Source of the DNA: a bacterium
Lineage (GTDB): Bacteria > Planctomycetota > J058 > JAJDCP01
Assembly: GCA_030428695.1 (NCBI GenBank)
Contig: JAUIEM010000119.1
Span: 1 to 23,709, forward strand
Direction of reading: 5' to 3'
Length of the DNA stretch: 23,709 nt
How positions within the stretch are numbered: the stretch's first letter is position 1; each line of letters begins with the position of its first letter. The notes under the pieces were generated by a model. It was given only the letters and a program-made list of their open reading frames with translations. It made no database searches and was not told where the DNA came from. A program made the translations under genes and the position numbers. This document shows, piece after piece, positions 14,801 to 22,805 of the stretch.

Positions 14801-15480
14801 CTGGTCGTCGAGGGGTTTCGATCGCGGTTGCAGAAGGCCCACGCGATGATCATAGACATGACCACGGTCTTGCCGCTTCCCGTCGCCATCTTGCATCCCA
14901 GCCGGGTCAGGGGGAGCAGCGACGCGTCCGCCGGCTGATCCACCAAGCTCGGCGCCATCTCAGGGCTGCTGAGGTGGAAGCCTTTAGGCGCCTCGCCCGC
15001 CAGCATTAGGCGGATGTCCTCGTCCGAGCACTCGAACCTCTTATAGCCACTCCGGGAGGATCTGCCGGGAATGCGAAGTTCGAGCAGGTAGATCAGAGTC
15101 TCGACGGCCTCTCGCTGGCAAAAGAACAGCCGGCGGGGAGCATCGTCGCGCGACCACCATTGAAGCAGGTCACGTGTGACAGCAGATGCGCCGCGATAGC
15201 CGGATTCCCGCCAGCGCTTGACGTCTTCCCGCAGAGCGTTCACCAGCGGTAGGTCGTCCCGCTGCTCTTCCGCGAACAGATCGGCCTGCGCCGAGCCGGT
15301 CCGCTTCTCTTTGAACCAGTAGCTCGCCGGCCGGCGTCCGTCCAGCTTGAACGGCACACCGCTCCGATAGCTCCAATGCTTCTCGGGCTCCTCGTACGGG
15401 GACGAGAGGATCGGATTCTCGACCGCCTGGACAGGCCTCTGACCCTCGGGGATCTCCATATCCTTCGGTCGCGGACTCAT
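11806..15480 (-). CDS. Type III Res-like restriction helicase-nuclease fused to a LexA/S24-type autoprotease domain
   Basis: A 1224-aa protein. Helicase SF2 motifs: Walker A ATGSGKT (199-205), DEGHH (329-333), SATP (397-400), GWDANNV (633-639) and QVVGRGLRR (656-664). A PD-(D/E)XK nuclease follows, D970 in YEPDFII with E984-T-K986 in LILETKG. This order matches type III Res-like enzymes, close to what databases call the BPTD_3080 restriction endonuclease family. Residues about 1070-1218 form an S24 domain: GMFVAQVRGESMEP with Ser1122, HYTVKKYT with Lys1167, and KAAAGLFSEEQ giving an Ala1079-Gly1080 bond where LexA-type proteins cut themselves. The protease would be a regulatory tail able to detach from the enzyme. 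The ATG at 15480 lies 3 bases after the methyltransferase stop, with GGAGGG seven bases before it. Helicase and nuclease are certain; self-cleavage is inference. Confidence 0.92.
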   Translation of the reverse strand: MSPRPKDMEIPEGQRPVQAVENPILSSPYEEPEKHWSYRSGVPFKLDGRRPASYWFKEKRTGSAQADLFAEEQRDDLPLVNALREDVKRWRESGYRGASAVTRDLLQWWSRDDAPRRLFFCQREAVETLIYLLELRIPGRSSRSGYKRFECSDEDIRLMLAGEAPKGFHLSSPEMAPSLVDQPADASLLPLTRLGCKMATGSGKTVVMSMIIAWAFCNRDRNPSTTSYPDAVLICAPNLTVKKRLHVLQPEAVDNYFDEFEIVPAKYRPALNKGKVHVTNWHVFSPKSPNSEGGTSYRVVDKGEEDLEAFSLDRLGDLARRLPILVLNDEGHHCWRPNTKTESASKEEMQGATKEEKDELKSEIEEARLWLEGLDKINNSGLLGAGERGILATIDLSATPFYLSGSGHPEGRPFPWLISDFGLVDAIESGIVKVPRLPVLQEGGAATTDDAGRPDPKYFRLWKHINDSVSSGEKVRGKPKPGPVYREAESALVTLAGQWKEQFERDRASAPNQEHVPPVLIVVCDNTEISKVFYEKISGEREEEVLVKGKKKAEIQTVYGESSVDPLFANQEGQPKRTIRIDSKLLQEMETGDGETRDQASLRMREIIDTVGKPGQPGEHVRCVVSVSMLTEGWDANNVTHILGVRAFGSQLLCEQVVGRGLRRRRYDVDENGFLPPEHVDVYGIPFSLIPFKGKAKESTDDEDKPRNHIHAVLERRDFEMKLPQVESYVYEIKGTGVTCDVVELDGFIVAEEPVTVYLDAARGYNDNESASVSSLDKENFIAQDRESYYASIHMQAILFRITQMVMEELLQGVAVDREKRLQMQLQAKHLMFPGILQIVRDYVDHKVDFAAGVNKKELGLEKYARLVVERIRDGIQADSHSGGRLLPIINRQKPYLSTEEVDYTTVRPVRSVEKSHLNAVAIDAVSTESTAVEVLDAHPLVECFTPNDRNVGLRIPYDYGDTRHSYEPDFIIRLRGGTHLILETKGGGGNWDPNRVTAKNTAARKWVEAVNNYSHFGTWAFEICHEDQAGGGLTGLQAALEKYADPAEAELFPFEIVEPGEADRWINCVPVTTLKAAAGLFSEEQIQESLWPAEVAESWATFDAGVPFKEGMFVAQVRGESMEPKIPDGSWCLFGPPPAGSRQGKILLVSRLGIADPVSGGHYTVKKYTSKKVTAEDGGWQHDEVVLEPLNDNYDPIRLTMEDEGSVQVIAEFLEVIGEAGKG

Positions 15481-15483
15481 GAC

Positions 15484-18400
15484 CTAGCCCTCCAACTTGT
15501 GGATGGTCATGACCTCACTGCCGCGCGGGTCGATCACCTTGACGGCGACCTGTTTGTGCTCGCCGGCCTCGAATGGAAGTGACGTTGTGCCCTTGAAGAC
15601 CGCGAACGTCTCCGGTTCGATTACATCCTTCAGCGACTTAGCCAGCTTGCCCCATGCATCTTGGTCAGGAAAGAAAGCCTGCGTGATGCAAAAGGTGCGT
15701 CCGTCGTAGTTGCTATCCAGGAACCAGGCCGCCACCTTGGTGGCGCCGGTGGAGCGCACGGTGTTCTTGACAGGGTCGTAGATGTCCACGCCCTGGAGGG
15801 TGACGGTGTACTCGTCGTCGTGGCGCGTAACATCTATAGCAGGACTGCCGAAAACCGTGAATAGCTCGCTGCTAGGGGTGTCCTTGAGAAGCCCGTCCAT
15901 GCCCGCGTTGAGGTCCGGTCGGATCTGCGCTACATGCATCCGGACCTTCGGGTTCGGATCTTCGTGGATGATCGCATGCGCCTCGGCATCGAAGCTAAAC
16001 CCAGCAACCACAAGCTCGTCGTAGCCTCGCCGACTCGCCTCGCGGATGAGCTCTTCGACCTGTCTGGCTGTCACCGGTCCGTACTGAGGTCCGAAGCCAA
16101 CTCCCACCCGGGCGGGCCCATTCGCGTCATCGCCTTCCCAAACGCCCTCGGCGTGGAGAGCGGACGCGCTGTCTGAGTCGAAGAGCGACTCCAGGCGCGC
16201 GAACTTCGGGTTCTTATTGTCTGGGAAGGTGACGCCGTCGCTCCTGAGATGTCCGATCATCGAGCTCAGATAGGCGTGGAGGTTCTGCATCTCTACACCG
16301 CGACTGTTTCCGATCTCCGCATGATCGAGGCTCTCCTTCGGAGTCCCGTCAAACAGCCCCTCATCGCCAATGTTGAGTTCCTCAGGCATGACACCCTCGA
16401 CAGTGAACGGGCCCGTGACACGCACAACACCGGCGACAACTTCGGGTTGATCCACCAGCATCTCCTGGTCGGCGTTTGCGGAGATGCAGGTATCCACATC
16501 GTCCATCTTTGCCCGCCAGGCCTGGCGGTATTCAAGGGTCGCTGCCGAGAGGGACGCCGGCCAATCTGGGTCGGTGTTGAAAGGAACGTGCCAGTGCTCA
16601 AAGACACCATCCGGCGGAACCAGCGCGGCATATGCCCTGACATGACTGGCTTTGAGCTTCTTCTTGCCAGCGAAGGCGGCCCCGATGTGATCCCGTGTAG
16701 TTCCAGGTAAGAGCCAGCACCTCACGTCCGCGTTGGTAACCGCGCGTAGCCCATCGCGCTGCGCCTTGGCTGCCAGCTTCTCCGCCAGAGTCTGATATAG
16801 CGATTCGGGAACCTCAGCGAGAGCCTCGTTCAACCGTGCTAGGTGCGCGTCCAAGACGGGCTCATGCTTGCCCAGAACCGGGTCAAGGTTCTCGTTGCGT
16901 GCAATTGAGGCAAGCGTGATGTGCGGAACGGTTTTGAGAACAAAGCCTACCGACGGGTCACGCGCAGGAAGATCGCTTTGTGCAACTTCAGGCGTCTCCC
17001 CGCGAATCAGGTACCGGTCGAATCTCGCAGTCAGCAATCGCTGCCTGGCTACACTAAGGGCGACCCGGGAAGTGTCGATGGTAACCCATCTCCTGCCCCA
17101 CTGCTCTGCTACGTATGCCGTAGTGCCAGAGCCGCATGTCGGATCCAGAACGAGATCCCCAGGGTCGGTCGTCATGAGCATGCATCGCTGGACTACCTTC
17201 GTGGTGGTTTGTACGACGTACCTCTTGTCTTGCTCCGCGGTGCCCATCGTGTCCGTCCACAGGCTGCCGATAGCTGTTGCGGGAAAGTCCGACAGGTACA
17301 TGCGGTAGTTCACGAACTCCCGCGTACCGAGGATTCGCTCACTTCGGATAAGACGCTCCATACCCGCTCGGTTTGTTTTCCAACCACCACGACGAATGAG
17401 GATGGAGCGGCCCTCAAAATCGAATCCAAAGACTGTCGAATCGCTCGCCGTTTGGGACGTCAGCGGGCCTCCCAGCATGTACCTGGCGCCCTTCGGGGGC
17501 TCGGCTGTGCCAGTCATCTCTTCCTGGGTTGCTGGCCGGATTTCCCCAGTCTCAAGGACAAGTCGTGAGTACCTTGCCCCAGATCCTCCGGACGTTTCCT
17601 TCGGCCCGTAAAGGCGGCGGAACTTCGCGCGAGTCTTGTCCTTTGCGTACCACAGGATGAAGTCGGCGACATTGTCTATGAGTTGCTCGCCCATTCCGCC
17701 CGTCTTCTTCACCGTTATGAGGCTGACAAAGTTGCTCGGACCAAATACCTCATCCAGGATTGCACGAACACGATGGATGTTCTCGTCACTGATTTGCACG
17801 AAGATGGATCCGGTTTCCTCAAGCAGGTCCCTGGCTAGCTCCAGGCGGTCCCGGAGATAACTTAGATACGAGTGGATGCCGAGGCTCCAGGTGTCCCTGT
17901 ATGCGCGAACCATCTCCGGTTCCCGCGTTAGATCGGACTCCTTCTCCTTGACATCTCGACTGCCGACCTCCGGCTGGAAGTTGGACGCGAACTTGATGCC
18001 GTATGGAGGGTCCATATAGATCATCTGCACCTTGCTGCCGAGATCTTCCCGACGGGCAAGCGAAGCCATGACTTCCTGAGAGTCGCCGAGGATTAGGCGA
18101 TTCGCCCAGTCCATTTCGTACTTGTAGAATTGGACCGCTTCCCGGTACTCCAGTTCCGGGTCGGCAAACAGAGTCCGCTCCACATCCTTGCGCTTGGCCG
18201 CACTGAGGATCGCGTTGGCGCTCACACGCTCGTGGATGTGCAGGGCCACAGGGTCAACCGTGCGCCAGTAGCGGTCGTGCTCCTCCTTCTTGCCGGCCCA
18301 CTCCAGAGACGGGTGTTCCCAGCTGGCACCGACGGCTCGCAGAATCTCCTGCTCCTCCGCAGTCAGACCCTTGCCGGAGCAAGCCTTCTCGACCACCTCG

Positions 18401-18606
18401 TGCACTTTGTCAGCACGCGCCTCAGAGTCAAAGCGCAACACCGGCGAAAGGTGCGGACTGTAGGCGTACTTCTGCTTCCCGATGCTCGGTACTTTGCCCT
18501 CGCCGGCGATCTTGGCGGGGGGGATGTTGGTGCGCTTCGCGCCGCCGTGGCGGTAGTCGGTGGTCTCGATAGTCTTCTTCGATCTGCGTGCCATGGTCGG
18601 GCTCAC
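15484..18606 (-). CDS. Type III-like DNA methyltransferase (Mod), probably adenine-specific
   Basis: A 1040-aa beta-class methyltransferase: motif IV DPPYGIKF (199-206) comes before the AdoMet-binding motif I DPTCGSGTT (488-496), with the target-recognition region between them (about 300-450), as in type III Mod subunits. DPPY indicates N6-adenine methylation. The N-terminal 165 residues and the C-terminal half (about 550-1040) are unlike short Mod proteins and are shared, as far as I recall, with methyltransferases partnered to BPTD_3080-type restriction enzymes. It should protect host DNA at the sites attacked by the downstream Res-like enzyme. The start GTG at 18606 overlaps the upstream stop as GTGA, implying coupled translation; ATG 18594 is an alternative 12 bases later. 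Confidence 0.92.
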   Translation of the reverse strand: MSPTMARRSKKTIETTDYRHGGAKRTNIPPAKIAGEGKVPSIGKQKYAYSPHLSPVLRFDSEARADKVHEVVEKACSGKGLTAEEQEILRAVGASWEHPSLEWAGKKEEHDRYWRTVDPVALHIHERVSANAILSAAKRKDVERTLFADPELEYREAVQFYKYEMDWANRLILGDSQEVMASLARREDLGSKVQMIYMDPPYGIKFASNFQPEVGSRDVKEKESDLTREPEMVRAYRDTWSLGIHSYLSYLRDRLELARDLLEETGSIFVQISDENIHRVRAILDEVFGPSNFVSLITVKKTGGMGEQLIDNVADFILWYAKDKTRAKFRRLYGPKETSGGSGARYSRLVLETGEIRPATQEEMTGTAEPPKGARYMLGGPLTSQTASDSTVFGFDFEGRSILIRRGGWKTNRAGMERLIRSERILGTREFVNYRMYLSDFPATAIGSLWTDTMGTAEQDKRYVVQTTTKVVQRCMLMTTDPGDLVLDPTCGSGTTAYVAEQWGRRWVTIDTSRVALSVARQRLLTARFDRYLIRGETPEVAQSDLPARDPSVGFVLKTVPHITLASIARNENLDPVLGKHEPVLDAHLARLNEALAEVPESLYQTLAEKLAAKAQRDGLRAVTNADVRCWLLPGTTRDHIGAAFAGKKKLKASHVRAYAALVPPDGVFEHWHVPFNTDPDWPASLSAATLEYRQAWRAKMDDVDTCISANADQEMLVDQPEVVAGVVRVTGPFTVEGVMPEELNIGDEGLFDGTPKESLDHAEIGNSRGVEMQNLHAYLSSMIGHLRSDGVTFPDNKNPKFARLESLFDSDSASALHAEGVWEGDDANGPARVGVGFGPQYGPVTARQVEELIREASRRGYDELVVAGFSFDAEAHAIIHEDPNPKVRMHVAQIRPDLNAGMDGLLKDTPSSELFTVFGSPAIDVTRHDDEYTVTLQGVDIYDPVKNTVRSTGATKVAAWFLDSNYDGRTFCITQAFFPDQDAWGKLAKSLKDVIEPETFAVFKGTTSLPFEAGEHKQVAVKVIDPRGSEVMTIHKLEG

Positions 18607-21371
18607 ATCAACTCAAGTGGAGAACAGCCGGCGTCACCGCACAGGCGGCGATAGTCACAGCGTTTGCACTTATCGGGTTCGGGGCTGGAGGGGAATTCCC
18701 CGCGGCGAATGCCGCCGAGCAGGGTCGTAGCGCGCTCTACCGCGGCGTCGGCGGCATGGACCGAGACATCCTTCTCGTCGCGACTCCCCGTCTTGAGATC
18801 GTGGACGAAGGCAGAGTCGACCTCGAGGCTCTCGCCGCGCCCGGCGGCCGCGTACACGGCGAGCTGGAAGGCGAACATCGCGTCGCGATCGGAGTCAGTG
18901 GAACTCTTGTAATCGACGATGGATAGCCGGTCGGGGCCGGCTTTCTCATTGCTCAGAATGACGTCCGCTCGACCGGCCAGGACCCCGTCCTCGGTGTGGA
19001 TCTCGAAGGGGCGTTCTGTGGCCCAGATGCGCTCGAGGTCTTCTTGCCACTCTTCGTGGTAACGCTCGATCAACTTGGTGGCCGAGGCACGCATACTGTC
19101 GTAGCCCCACTGGTTGGCGAAGGGCAGGTAGAAGCCCTGAGCGATGAGGTCCGTGACCTGGGCGGCACTCGGCGGGCTGCCCGTCGCGAGCACGTGCTCG
19201 GCCACGAGCCGGAGCACGTGGTGAATGGCATTGCCGTAGCCCAGCTCGGCTACGAGGACGTTCTGGAAGCCGAAGGACTTGGCGAGCCGATACTGCTGCG
19301 GGCAGTTGTCGTAGAGGGCGAGGTCCGAGAAGGAAACCTGGCTCGGTGCGGCCTCGTTTCCCGAGCCGGTGGCCTCGGGCTCGGGAGTGGGCAGCTCGTC
19401 CGGCCCCTCCGGTGGTTCGTCTCCGAACAAATCGATCAGGTAGGGGGACGGCTTCATGGCCTGCTTGATCCGGCGGAACCAGGACAGGTAGACGCAGTCC
19501 CGGGCCCGGGTCAGCGCCACGTAGAACAAGCGGCGCTCTTCGGCGTCGCCTCCTTGATAGCGCTGGCGCACCTCGTCAGGGAACACCGACTCGGGCAGGA
19601 CCCAATCGCGGTCGCGTCCGGCCCTGGAGCTGGGAAAGCGACGACTTGTCAGGGAGGGCAGGAAGACCACGGGCCATTCGAGGCCCTTGGCCTGGTGGAC
19701 CGTGACGATCGCCACTGCGTCGACCTCCTCAAAGCTCTCCCCGCTGAAGTCCTCGTAGGCATCCTTGGCGTAGTGCTGGATGTAGCTGGCGAGGTTGCGG
19801 TAGTACCAGATACCTCGGTTGGTGCCGGCCTTGACGACCTCGGTCCCATCGGGCTCAAAGACGCGGCGGCTGCGGCGGGTAGCGTTCTCGTAGTCGGCGA
19901 GGAGATTGCTGAAGCGGGCTGTGACTCCGCAGCGGGCGTTGTCGACAGGGTTGTCGAGGTCGAGTTCGTGCGCGCCCAGGATGCGCAGGAGCCGGTAGTA
20001 GTCTCCCACGAGATTGGCCGGACGACGGGTGTCGGAGACGTTGCCCTTCCAGTCCTTGAGGAATGCCTCAAGGTCGGAGATCGGATTGCCGCCGTTGAAG
20101 ACCGCCTCGTAGGTAACGAGTAGGTCGGGGAGCGTGATCTCCTCCGCCTCTCCCCCGTAGCGAGCCTCCCGCCAGTCGTTGTCGACCAGCCAGGCGTAGG
20201 TACGGGCGACCACATTGGCTTCCTGCTGGAGGAAAAGCCCCGTCCGGCCGCCGCAATTGAACGGGATCCCGCGCTCCTCGAGCGCTTCGAGGAGCGGCCC
20301 GCAAGAAGTGCGGACGGAGCGGTACAGGACGGCGATGTCGCGATATGAGAAGCCCTTGGCGTGAAGGTGCTCGATCTGCACGGCGATGCGCTCAGCCTCC
20401 TCCTCGCTGTTCTCTGCAGACCAGGGGACGAGCTCAGGGCCCTCGTGCTCGCGGGCCCCGTTCATCGCCTTTGGCAGGCGAGGGTCGATCGTGCCGGCGA
20501 AGTCGTTGGCGGCGTGGACGATCCCGCGCACCGAGCGCCGGTTCGTGGCCAGGCTGACACTGGTGACCTCGGGCCAGGAGCTGGCGAAGCTCAGAATGTG
20601 GTTCGTGTCTGAGCCACGCCACTGATAGATCGACTGGTCGTCGTCGCCCACGACCGCGACATGGACTGGGTCTGCACCGAGGAGGCGGATCAGGCGCTCC
20701 TGAGCCGGGTTGATGTCCTGGAACTCGTCCACGATGAGGTGGCGAATGCGCCCGTGGATCTGGGCGTGAATCTCCGGCTTCTCGAGTTCCTCGACGGCGC
20801 GGTGGACGATCAGGGAGAAAGTCAGGAGGTGGTAACGGTCGAGCGTGTCGAGATAGTCCTCGTACACCTCGCGGATTGGAGCGGGAAGCTGATCGGTGGG
20901 GATCAACTCGTTTCCGATGATGTCGACCACTTCGTTGAAGGCCGCGATCGAGTTGTAGAGGCCGGTCCCGAGCCGCTTGAGATCCAGTCGACGTGCCTCG
21001 CGCTGAAGCAGAGCCGCGTGGCGATGTGGGTCAATGACCTCGTAGTTGCCATAGGCCGGGACCTGCTCCTGCAGCATGCTCAGGCAGTAGCCGTGGATCG
21101 TCCCCACATACATCGGCCCCAGGCGCCCGAGGAACTCCCGACCCTTCATATCCGCTACGCGGCGATAGATGCGGTCCTTGAGTTCAGCCGCTGCCTTCTC
21201 AGTGAAGGTGAACGCGATAATCGACTTTGGCTCCAGCCCCTCTGCGACCAGCGCGGCCACGCGCCGGGAGATGGACTCCGTCTTGCCGGACCCCGCGCAG
21301 GCGATGACCTGGAGGTGGCCGGATCGGTGGTCCACGACCTGCTGCTGAGACGTCGAGAGGCTTATCGTCAT
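18603..21371 (-). CDS. UvrD-type helicase fused to Fe-S PD-(D/E)XK nuclease (AddB/Cas4-like)
   Basis: A 922-aa protein. The SF1 helicase part has Walker A AGSGKT (26-31), FTFTEKAA (54-61), DEFQD (215-219), GDDDQSIYQWRG (242-253), VTVHQAKGLEW (557-567) and VALTRARD (618-625). The C-terminal part (about 680-920) is a RecB/Cas4-type nuclease with His717, Asp803 in GRADVIL and D820-Y-K822, plus four cysteines in an AddB-like iron-sulphur pattern: C690, C902, C905 and C911. It should unwind and degrade DNA. ATG 21371 is chosen because the helicase Q-motif (LSTSQQQVV) follows at once; an in-frame TTG at 21413 is unlikely. Its stop overlaps the methyltransferase start (GTGA), so it is the first gene of a three-gene restriction-type operon. 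Confidence 0.92.
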   Translation of the reverse strand: MTISLSTSQQQVVDHRSGHLQVIACAGSGKTESISRRVAALVAEGLEPKSIIAFTFTEKAAAELKDRIYRRVADMKGREFLGRLGPMYVGTIHGYCLSMLQEQVPAYGNYEVIDPHRHAALLQREARRLDLKRLGTGLYNSIAAFNEVVDIIGNELIPTDQLPAPIREVYEDYLDTLDRYHLLTFSLIVHRAVEELEKPEIHAQIHGRIRHLIVDEFQDINPAQERLIRLLGADPVHVAVVGDDDQSIYQWRGSDTNHILSFASSWPEVTSVSLATNRRSVRGIVHAANDFAGTIDPRLPKAMNGAREHEGPELVPWSAENSEEEAERIAVQIEHLHAKGFSYRDIAVLYRSVRTSCGPLLEALEERGIPFNCGGRTGLFLQQEANVVARTYAWLVDNDWREARYGGEAEEITLPDLLVTYEAVFNGGNPISDLEAFLKDWKGNVSDTRRPANLVGDYYRLLRILGAHELDLDNPVDNARCGVTARFSNLLADYENATRRSRRVFEPDGTEVVKAGTNRGIWYYRNLASYIQHYAKDAYEDFSGESFEEVDAVAIVTVHQAKGLEWPVVFLPSLTSRRFPSSRAGRDRDWVLPESVFPDEVRQRYQGGDAEERRLFYVALTRARDCVYLSWFRRIKQAMKPSPYLIDLFGDEPPEGPDELPTPEPEATGSGNEAAPSQVSFSDLALYDNCPQQYRLAKSFGFQNVLVAELGYGNAIHHVLRLVAEHVLATGSPPSAAQVTDLIAQGFYLPFANQWGYDSMRASATKLIERYHEEWQEDLERIWATERPFEIHTEDGVLAGRADVILSNEKAGPDRLSIVDYKSSTDSDRDAMFAFQLAVYAAAGRGESLEVDSAFVHDLKTGSRDEKDVSVHAADAAVERATTLLGGIRRGEFPSSPEPDKCKRCDYRRLCGDAGCSPLELM

Positions 21372-21494
21372 TGAGTTCGGTCGTAATCCGCAGGCCCCGT
21401 CTGCGACAACCAACAGCCATCCCTGCCAAGGAATGGGATTGCTCTGGGTGAGATATGAGTCAGAGACACTTCGTGTCCTGCGAGCGAACTCATG

Positions 21495-21671
21495 TCAGTT
21501 ACCCGTGGGCTGGTTTCCTCGTACCTGCTTGGCCGCCCACGCATCGATGTCCCGACGCCGGAAGCGCCAGGAACCGCCAACCTTGAAGCAGGGAAGCTCG
21601 CCTTTCTGAGCGAGTCGGTAGACTGTCTTCTCGGAGAGCTGGAGTAGCTCGGCAATCTGGGGAACGGTCAT
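21495..21671 (-). CDS. Small excisionase-type helix-turn-helix protein
   Basis: A 58-aa MerR/excisionase-like DNA-binding protein: MTVPQIAELLQLSEKTVYRL is the helix-turn-helix and the wing follows as GELPCFKVGGSWRFRRRDIDAW. Such proteins act as recombination directionality factors (Xis) or small regulators. ATG 21671 has a near-ideal GGAGG five bases upstream; ATG 21683, in frame, would add four residues. It lies 123 bp upstream of the helicase-nuclease gene on the same strand, so it could regulate that operon, and it sits close to the broken tyrosine integrase on the other strand, which fits a former int/xis pair. Confidence 0.85.
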   Translation of the reverse strand: MTVPQIAELLQLSEKTVYRLAQKGELPCFKVGGSWRFRRRDIDAWAAKQVRGNQPTGN

Positions 21672-21785
21672 GTACTCCTCCATTTCGGGGGCCTCGGTAC
21701 CGGACGAGAGGCTGGCAAAAATGGGCAAGGAAGTCCAAGGCCCGATAGGCACGTCCCGAGCCGTTCCAGGTCGGCTTGAAGGGCT
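21672..21785. other. Region upstream of the HTH gene, degraded sequence
   Basis: No intact gene is visible. It holds the 5' flank of the HTH gene on the minus strand and, on the plus strand, possibly older parts of the integrase relic (for example a RLEGLP peptide in another frame), too decayed to call. Confidence 0.35.
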
Positions 21786-21964
21786 GCCCACGCCCATGGC
21801 CTGCGCCACACGCATGCCGCTGAGCTCGCTGCCGAGAAGGTGCCGATCAGCATCATCCTGCTCAGCTCGGCCAGAAGAACGTCGTCGGCACGAGCCGCTA
21901 TCTCGCGCACATCGCTTCGATTGACGTCATCGAGGCGATGAAAAAGCGCGTGTGGCCGGCATAG
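21786..21964 (+). pseudogene. Tyrosine recombinase (integrase) C-terminal relic, frameshifted
   Basis: Translation from 21786 gives AHAHGLRHTHAAELAAEKV then PISII, the HxxR box (HGLR) and following helix of phage-type integrases. At about 21858-21863 the frame changes, and from 21863 it reads QLGQKNVVGTSRYLAHIA to a TAG stop at 21964, the 'LGH...T-x-R-Y' box with the nucleophile tyrosine. One missing base would join the two parts. The LGH histidine is glutamine here. Nothing like the N-terminal or core domains is found upstream, where the frame has a stop and then runs into the HTH gene region. This is a dead remnant of an integrase, consistent with the tRNA attachment site at the left end of the island. 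Confidence 0.78.
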
Positions 21965-21971
21965 ACCTTCG

Positions 21972-22448
21972 CTATTCGCCCTCGCCCGGAAGGAGTAGGG
22001 GACAGGTCGGGTCGGGACGGATCTCGATGATCCCTACGAGTCCTCGGGTTGCCTCAAGGAGACGCGGCCTAGGGTCGAACCAGTGCACACCGTTGTTCTC
22101 GACCTCGAACGAGCGGTAGTCGCTCTCGAAGTGACGGGACATCGCACTTGCCACGCGTTGGGTGAGTGCCATCCCGAGTGTCTCCCGGCGACGCAGGGCC
22201 TCCGGGGTGCCAATTCGCTGAAGAGTCACGCAGCGGCCACGAAACAGCTGTCGGAGCCGGTTGGCCTCCGTCTCATAGTCAGGGCAGGTGCGGATGACGA
22301 TCTCCGCCAGACAATCAGGCGCATCGAGCCACGTCTCTCCCAATCCCATGAAGGCAGCGATCTCCCAGCCTTCCTCGAAGGGAGCTCCGTAGGCCAGCAT
22401 GCGGGACCGAATGGACTGGCACAGTTCTACGAGGAACACATACGCCAT
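21972..22448 (-). CDS. Hypothetical protein, 158 aa
   Basis: I do not recognise this protein. It is soluble, with no signal peptide or membrane segment, mixed helix/strand composition and a C-terminal run GLVGIIEIRPDPTCPLLLPGEGE. It contains the stretch GLGETWLDAPDCLAEIVIRTCPDY and five cysteines without metal-site spacing. ATG 22448 is taken as start; an in-frame TTG at 22475 would add nine residues. Codon use is natural and it lies downstream of the DNA methyltransferase on the same strand, after a gap of about 357 bp. It converges on the integrase relic, with 7 bp between the two stops. A role with the methyltransferase is possible, but there is no motif to support it. Confidence 0.5.
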   Translation of the reverse strand: MAYVFLVELCQSIRSRMLAYGAPFEEGWEIAAFMGLGETWLDAPDCLAEIVIRTCPDYETEANRLRQLFRGRCVTLQRIGTPEALRRRETLGMALTQRVASAMSRHFESDYRSFEVENNGVHWFDPRPRLLEATRGLVGIIEIRPDPTCPLLLPGEGE

Positions 22449-22805
22449 GGAATCCGCAGAGGAAGATGCGAACAAGCTTCATCTAGCCTATGCAGGTATC
22501 TAAGACCATGGCGTCCGCGCCGACCGACTGAGTCGCAGCCCGCCAGAATCCCAGACAAAGGAGAAGACGATCGATTGCGGCAAACCAGCGCGCCAATTCT
22601 CCCTTCCGGAACCCTTATTGGAAGTTGTGGCGTGCTGGAACGTTGGGCTCCTGTGACTGAAGGCAAGTGTCTTCGAAGGGAGTCGGGGCTCGCTAACTCT
22701 TACCATCCGACACCGAGCAAGGGCGAGGACGACGCGCACAGGGCCCGTGCGCGCAAGCAGCCTGGGTCTCCCGAGGGCTCGGAGAGTCCGCGTACTTGGC
22801 GGAGA
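22449..22805. other. 357-bp gap without a recognised gene
   Basis: I see no protein-like frame on either strand that fits codon use. An imperfect GC-rich stem (ctcccgag / ctcggag, about 22768-22784) lies about 25 bases downstream of the methyltransferase stop and could be its terminator. Otherwise nothing is recognised; decayed coding sequence is possible. Confidence 0.4.

Noticed and set aside
9243..21371. A BREX, DISARM or type I restriction locus
   Set aside because: There is no PglZ, BrxL, DrmA/DrmB, HsdS or HsdR; the genes fit a type III-like Mod/Res arrangement with an added helicase-nuclease.
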